Assembly (NCBI GenBank): GCA_022844105.1
Contig: JALHMJ010000007.1
Location: 62,001 to 126,000, forward strand
Direction: 5' to 3'
DNA: 64,000 bases
DNA from: Hyphomicrobium sp.
GTDB lineage: Bacteria > Pseudomonadota > Alphaproteobacteria > Rhizobiales > Hyphomicrobiaceae
The notes under the pieces are model-generated. The model did not search any database. It saw nothing but the letters and a program-made list of their open reading frames with translations, and had not been told where the DNA came from. The position numbers and the translations under genes were made by a program. Of the stretch, positions 60,163 to 64,000 are shown piece after piece. Each line of letters begins with the position of its first letter. The first letter of the stretch is position 1.

Positions 60163-63100
60163 TTAGAACGCTTCGGCATGGGCCTTTCCGCCCTCGGCCG
60201 AGGCGAGTCTTTCGAGCGGCTTCTTGCCAAGCAGCAGGAACAGCACCGGGGTTAAAAACGCATCCAGCAGCGTTGCCGACAGCAGCCCCCCGAAAATCGT
60301 CACCGCCACGGGATTGAGTATTTCCTTGCCCGGTTCATCGGCTCCGATCATCAGCGGCACGAGCGCGATGCCTGCGGCCAAGGCCGTCATGAGGACGGGC
60401 GTGAGCCGTTCGAGCGTTCCCCGGATGATCATTTTGCGTCCGAAGGTTTCGCCCTCGAACAGCACAAGATTTATGTAGTGGCTGATCTTGAGAATGCCGT
60501 TGCGGGTGGCGATCCCAGCCAGCGTGATAAAGCCGATGGCGCTGGCGACCGAGAAACTTTGCCCGGCGATCCAAAGTGCGGCAACGCTACCGATCAAGGC
60601 CAGCGGCACGTTACCCATGATGATGAGCGCCAGCACGGCTGATTGATAGCGCGAGTAGAGGACCACGAAGATCAGGCCCAGCGAGACGAGCGAGAGCAGG
60701 GCAATAAGCTGCGAGGCTTCTTCCTGAGCCTGAAACTGCCCCTCAAGGCTGGTGAAATAGCCTTGCGGGAGTTTCGCTGTCTGCACTTCCTTGCGGATAT
60801 CCTCCACGATGCGCGCCAGATCGGAGCCATCGGTATTGGCCAGCACCGCGATACGGCGGCGGCCATTTTCCCGCAGAATCTGATTGGGCCCGTCCGTCTC
60901 CACGACATCGGCCACGGATTTAAGCGGAATGCGTCCGGCGGGGCTTTCGATCAGCATTTCGCCCAAGGCATAGGTGCTGCGGTCGGAATCGCTCAGGCGC
61001 AGAACAACATCAAACCGTTTGGATTGATCGACGATCTGCGAAACGACGCGGCCATTGGAGAGCGTCTCCAGAGCTTTAGTGATATCGTTGGGGTTGAGGC
61101 CGTAGCGTTTGGCCTTATCGTAGTCGATCTGCACCTGAAGCTGCGGGATGCGCACCTGCTTCTCGGTTTGCAGATCGGTAATCCCCGGAATGCCCTTGAG
61201 ACGGGTTTCCAGATCGGCGGCAAGGCCCCGCAGCGTGTCGTAATCATCGCCATAAATCTTGAGCGCGATCTGCGCGCGTACGCCGGAGAGCATATGATCG
61301 AGGCGGTGCGCGATAGGCTGACCCACCGCGATGCTGGCCGGAAGAACACTCAGCCGCTGGCGGATATCGGCAAGGACGGCCTCGCGGCTGCGCTCTGATT
61401 TTTCAAGGTCAATGTCCAGCTCGCTGTTGTGAACGCCTTCTGCATGTTCATCCAGCTCAGCCCGCCCCGTGCGGCGGCCCACGGATTTGACCTCCGGCAC
61501 CTCCGCCACGATTTTCTCGGCGAGCCCTCCGATCCGGTCAGATTCCGCAAGGCTGATGCCGGGTTGCAGAATTACGCTGACCACAGCGCTGCCTTCGTTG
61601 AAACTTGGCAGGAACGCGCGCGGCAACAATAATCCCGCGCCGAGTGCCAGGACAACAGCCAAGGCCGGAAGGCCGATCACAAAGCCGGGCCGGTCGAAGG
61701 CCCATTCAAGACCGCGCTTTTGCACGGCTTTGAGGTTACGCACCAGCCACGTTTCATGCTCCGACAAATGCTTCATGCGCGGCAAGAGCCAATAGGCGAG
61801 TACGGGCGTGACCGTCATGGAAACAACAAGGCTGGCCAGTATCGAGACGATAAAGGCGATGCCGAGCGGTGAGAACAAACGGCCTTCAATGCCCGATAGG
61901 GCAAAGAGCGGCAGGAACACCAGCACGATAATGGCGGTGGCGTACAAAATGCCGGAGCGCACTTCGATGGAGGCATCGGCCACCACCGTTTCAATGCTGC
62001 GGCGATCCTTGCCGCCAGCGGCCCTGTGCAGGCCAAGCCTTCGGTAGATATTCTCGACATCCACCACCGCGTCATCCACCAGCGCGCCGATGGCAATGGC
62101 AAGACCGCCGAGCGTCATGGTGTTGATCGAGAGCCCCATGAACTGGAACACGATCACCGTGGTGAGCACCGAAAGCGGGATCGCGATCAGAGAGATGAAG
62201 GTGGTCTGCCAGTTGACCAGGAATGCGAACAATACGATGGCCACCACGATCAGCGCTTCGACGAGAACGCGCAGGACGTTTTCAATGGAGGTTTCGATGA
62301 AGGTGGCCTGCCGGAACTGAATGTCAGTCACGCGCACACCCTCAGGCATGACGCGTTGAAGTTCAGGCAGCATGGCTTCGATCTGGCGTGTAATGCTGAC
62401 TGTGTCGGCATCCGGCTGCTTCTGGACAGCCAGAATGACAGCGGGCTTGCCCTGATAACCCGCATCACCGCGCTTGGTCCGCGCCGCGAAATCGACATCC
62501 GCAACCTGACTGAGGAAGATGGATTGCCCCTCGCGAAAGGCCACCACGAGATTCTTCAGATCATCTATTTTGGTGGTGCGGGCAATGTTGCGGATCAGAT
62601 ATTCTCTAGCCTTCTGATCGACAAACCCTCCGCCCGTGTTGGCTCCGAATTGCTGGATCGCTTTTTCAATGGCTTCGAAACTGACATCGAGGCTGGCCAT
62701 GCGCCTTGGATCGGGGACGACCCGGTACTGCCGCACCTCGCCGCCAATGGGAACAACCTGCGAAACGCCCGGAACGGTGAGAAGCTGGGGGCGCACCGTA
62801 AAATCGGCAATCTCCCGCAGTACCATGGGATCAGCAGTTTCGCCCGACATGGCGATCAGCATGATCTCGCCCATGATCGAGGAGATGGGCCCCATCTGCG
62901 CATGGACGTTGCTCGGGAGCTGCTCGCGCACGAGCTGAAGCCGCTCGGCCACCTGCTGGCGCGCGCGGTAGATTTCTGTCGACCAGTCGAATTCGATATA
63001 GACGATGGAAAGCCCGACGCCCGAGACAGAGCGCACGCGGTTTACGCCCGGCATGCCGTTCATGGCGGTCTCAATCGGGAAGGTGACCAGCAGCTCGACT

Positions 63101-63279
63101 TCCTCCGGCGCTAGGCCATCGGATTCGGCGAGCAGCGTGACCGTCGGGCGGTTGAGGTCGGGGAAGACATCAACCGGAAGCGTTCTGAGCGTGGCGAGGC
63201 CATAGAGCATGATGGCGATGCCGCCGATCAGGACAAACAGGCGGTTGGCAAGGCTGGCGCGGACGATTGTATTGAACAT
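60163..63279 (-). CDS. Heavy-metal efflux RND transporter (CzcA/CusA family)
   Basis: 1038 aa, full length, 12 helices. N-terminal IVRASLANRLFVLIGGIAIMLYG and DVFPDLNRPTVTLL are HME-RND hallmarks. The TM4 proton-relay motif reads AIGALVDDAVVDVENIYRRL, close to CzcA/CusA-type D-x-x-V-x-x-x-E but not identical to the best-studied Czc (DFGxxxDGAVxxxEN) form, so the metal cannot be set by motif. It pumps metal from periplasm to outside with an adaptor and an outer membrane factor (the factor would be beyond the right edge). Codon use looks less GC-biased than neighbours. Confidence 0.92.
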   Translation of the reverse strand: MFNTIVRASLANRLFVLIGGIAIMLYGLATLRTLPVDVFPDLNRPTVTLLAESDGLAPEEVELLVTFPIETAMNGMPGVNRVRSVSGVGLSIVYIEFDWSTEIYRARQQVAERLQLVREQLPSNVHAQMGPISSIMGEIMLIAMSGETADPMVLREIADFTVRPQLLTVPGVSQVVPIGGEVRQYRVVPDPRRMASLDVSFEAIEKAIQQFGANTGGGFVDQKAREYLIRNIARTTKIDDLKNLVVAFREGQSIFLSQVADVDFAARTKRGDAGYQGKPAVILAVQKQPDADTVSITRQIEAMLPELQRVMPEGVRVTDIQFRQATFIETSIENVLRVLVEALIVVAIVLFAFLVNWQTTFISLIAIPLSVLTTVIVFQFMGLSINTMTLGGLAIAIGALVDDAVVDVENIYRRLGLHRAAGGKDRRSIETVVADASIEVRSGILYATAIIVLVFLPLFALSGIEGRLFSPLGIAFIVSILASLVVSMTVTPVLAYWLLPRMKHLSEHETWLVRNLKAVQKRGLEWAFDRPGFVIGLPALAVVLALGAGLLLPRAFLPSFNEGSAVVSVILQPGISLAESDRIGGLAEKIVAEVPEVKSVGRRTGRAELDEHAEGVHNSELDIDLEKSERSREAVLADIRQRLSVLPASIAVGQPIAHRLDHMLSGVRAQIALKIYGDDYDTLRGLAADLETRLKGIPGITDLQTEKQVRIPQLQVQIDYDKAKRYGLNPNDITKALETLSNGRVVSQIVDQSKRFDVVLRLSDSDRSTYALGEMLIESPAGRIPLKSVADVVETDGPNQILRENGRRRIAVLANTDGSDLARIVEDIRKEVQTAKLPQGYFTSLEGQFQAQEEASQLIALLSLVSLGLIFVVLYSRYQSAVLALIIMGNVPLALIGSVAALWIAGQSFSVASAIGFITLAGIATRNGILKISHYINLVLFEGETFGRKMIIRGTLERLTPVLMTALAAGIALVPLMIGADEPGKEILNPVAVTIFGGLLSATLLDAFLTPVLFLLLGKKPLERLASAEGGKAHAEAF

Positions 63280-63291
63280 GAGTAGCCCCCC

Positions 63292-64000
63292 TCACCGAAT
63301 CTGATTGATGAGTTCGGCAGCGCTTGTAACGACGCGATCACCGGGCTTGATGCCCGCCAGAACCAAGATGCGCTCGCCATCAAGCGGCTGCGTTCTCACC
63401 TCCGCCGGACGAAACCGCTCGGGACTTTCCTTGACCCAGACCTGCGGGAGGCCGTTATTGCCGCGCACAACAGCGGCGAGGGGCAATTCAATGCCCTGGG
63501 CCGTGCCCGCGGATTGCACAAAGACTTTGACAGGGGCCCCGATGACCAGTTCCGGGTGGACATCCTCAATACGGAACAGAAACGGACGGGCTTGCTGGCG
63601 CAGCGTCGGCGAGCGCCCGACATAGGAAAGTTTGAGCGTATGCCCTTCGCTATCAACGGCCTTGGCCATGGATATTAGCCCATCGCCATGCCCGGAGTAG
63701 CCGATGGCTTCTACCCATAATTTGTCGGGATCGACGATTTCAAACAGCGTATCGCGTGCGGACACGACCTGCCCGGCCCGCACATTGGCCACCGATATAA
63801 TGCCGCTGACCGGAGCCTTAAGCGCGATCTTCTGGGTGTCTTTGGGGTCCAGAACGCGCTTTTGTTCCCGCAAGGCGGCCAGTTCGGCTGTCGTGTCGTC
63901 AATCTGGCTTTTGGCGACCACGCTGGCGATGCGCGTGAGGCGGTCCAGCTTTTGCTCGGCAATAATCAGCTTACCATCCACCTCAGCACGCAGTTGCTGC
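63292..64000 (-). CDS. RND efflux periplasmic adaptor (CzcB-like), N-terminus cut by window edge
   Basis: The frame is open to the right edge (236 codons visible); the apparent GTG at 63981 is internal. Visible parts are the end of the helical hairpin (DDTTAELAALREQKRVLD), the lipoyl-like half (KIALKAPVSGIISVANVRAGQVVSARDTLFEI), the beta-barrel (LKLSYVGRSPTLRQQARPFLFRI) and the membrane-proximal domain (ALPLAAV-type LPLAAVVRGNNGLPQVWV, GIKPGDRVVTSAAELINQI). It links the RND pump to an outer membrane channel. 12 bases upstream of the pump. Confidence 0.9.
   Translation of the reverse strand, partial: QQLRAEVDGKLIIAEQKLDRLTRIASVVAKSQIDDTTAELAALREQKRVLDPKDTQKIALKAPVSGIISVANVRAGQVVSARDTLFEIVDPDKLWVEAIGYSGHGDGLISMAKAVDSEGHTLKLSYVGRSPTLRQQARPFLFRIEDVHPELVIGAPVKVFVQSAGTAQGIELPLAAVVRGNNGLPQVWVKESPERFRPAEVRTQPLDGERILVLAGIKPGDRVVTSAAELINQIR

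Noticed and set aside
62026-63114. 362-aa open frame on the plus strand opposite the RND pump
   Set aside because: Antisense to a full-length, motif-complete pump gene; composition is that of a GC-rich shadow frame and there is no ribosome site.

Overview
The window looks like chromosome of a methylotrophic alphaproteobacterium, probably order Hyphomicrobiales and possibly Hyphomicrobium-like. The evidence is high GC with dense gene packing, a GcrA cell-cycle regulator, a yej-type peptide ABC operon with two tandem binding proteins, a SoxYZ fusion of the type linked to quinoprotein dehydrogenases, and a complete N-methylglutamate (NMG) pathway for methylamine. The genus is inference; no marker gene such as 16S rRNA is present.

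Layout. 0-2.7 kb: a minus-strand envelope-lipid operon (PAP2 phosphatase, GT2-GtrA polyprenyl glycosyltransferase, ArnT-like GT39 running off the left edge), coupled by 4-base overlaps. 2.7-13.5 kb: polA, a MarR regulator, tRNA-Arg(CCG), a 63-aa protein, the SoxYZ fusion, a secreted nuclease, an AsmA protein, a SpeD-like protein without the catalytic serine, and a methyltransferase. 13.8-18.1 kb: Mrp/ApbC with a fused DUF971 domain, and TRAP permeases DctQ and DctM. 18.1-23.3 kb: a GlcG-like protein, a GMC oxidoreductase, and an accessory patch of small genes (including TerB) bracketed by a direct repeat of the GMC 3' end, followed by a stand-alone EF-Tu domain-III-like protein.

23.4-37.5 kb is the metabolic centre. 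A minus-strand operon, in transcription order, carries three small membrane proteins, an APC permease, two uncharacterised membrane proteins, mgsA, mgsB, mgsC and gmaS. It faces a plus-strand operon mgdABCD plus an XRE-cupin regulator. GmaS joins methylamine to glutamate, MgsABC converts the product to N-methylglutamate, and MgdABCD oxidises that to glutamate and a C1 unit. The permease and the small membrane proteins are good candidates for methylamine uptake. The 294-base divergent region holds a 15-base palindrome and a sigma54-like element.

37.6-45.1 kb: hslO, argF, argD with an intrinsic terminator in its leader, gcrA, a secreted DUF2147 protein, and a UbiB/ABC1 kinase. 45.2-53 kb: the yej-like oligopeptide ABC transporter. 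53-59.2 kb: membrane-anchored cytochrome c, kdsB, pheA, an SDR, an ABC-F ATPase and a CYTH-like protein. 59.5-64 kb: a metal-efflux operon (RND adaptor cut by the right edge, HME-RND pump, a His-rich periplasmic protein and a small secreted protein).

The most unusual non-coding signal is a family of bulged hairpins with a constant internal loop (GCCGG opposite T) but differing stems that stay base-paired. It occurs only between convergent gene ends (18.04, 37.5 and 43.2 kb), the last as five tandem 56-base units.
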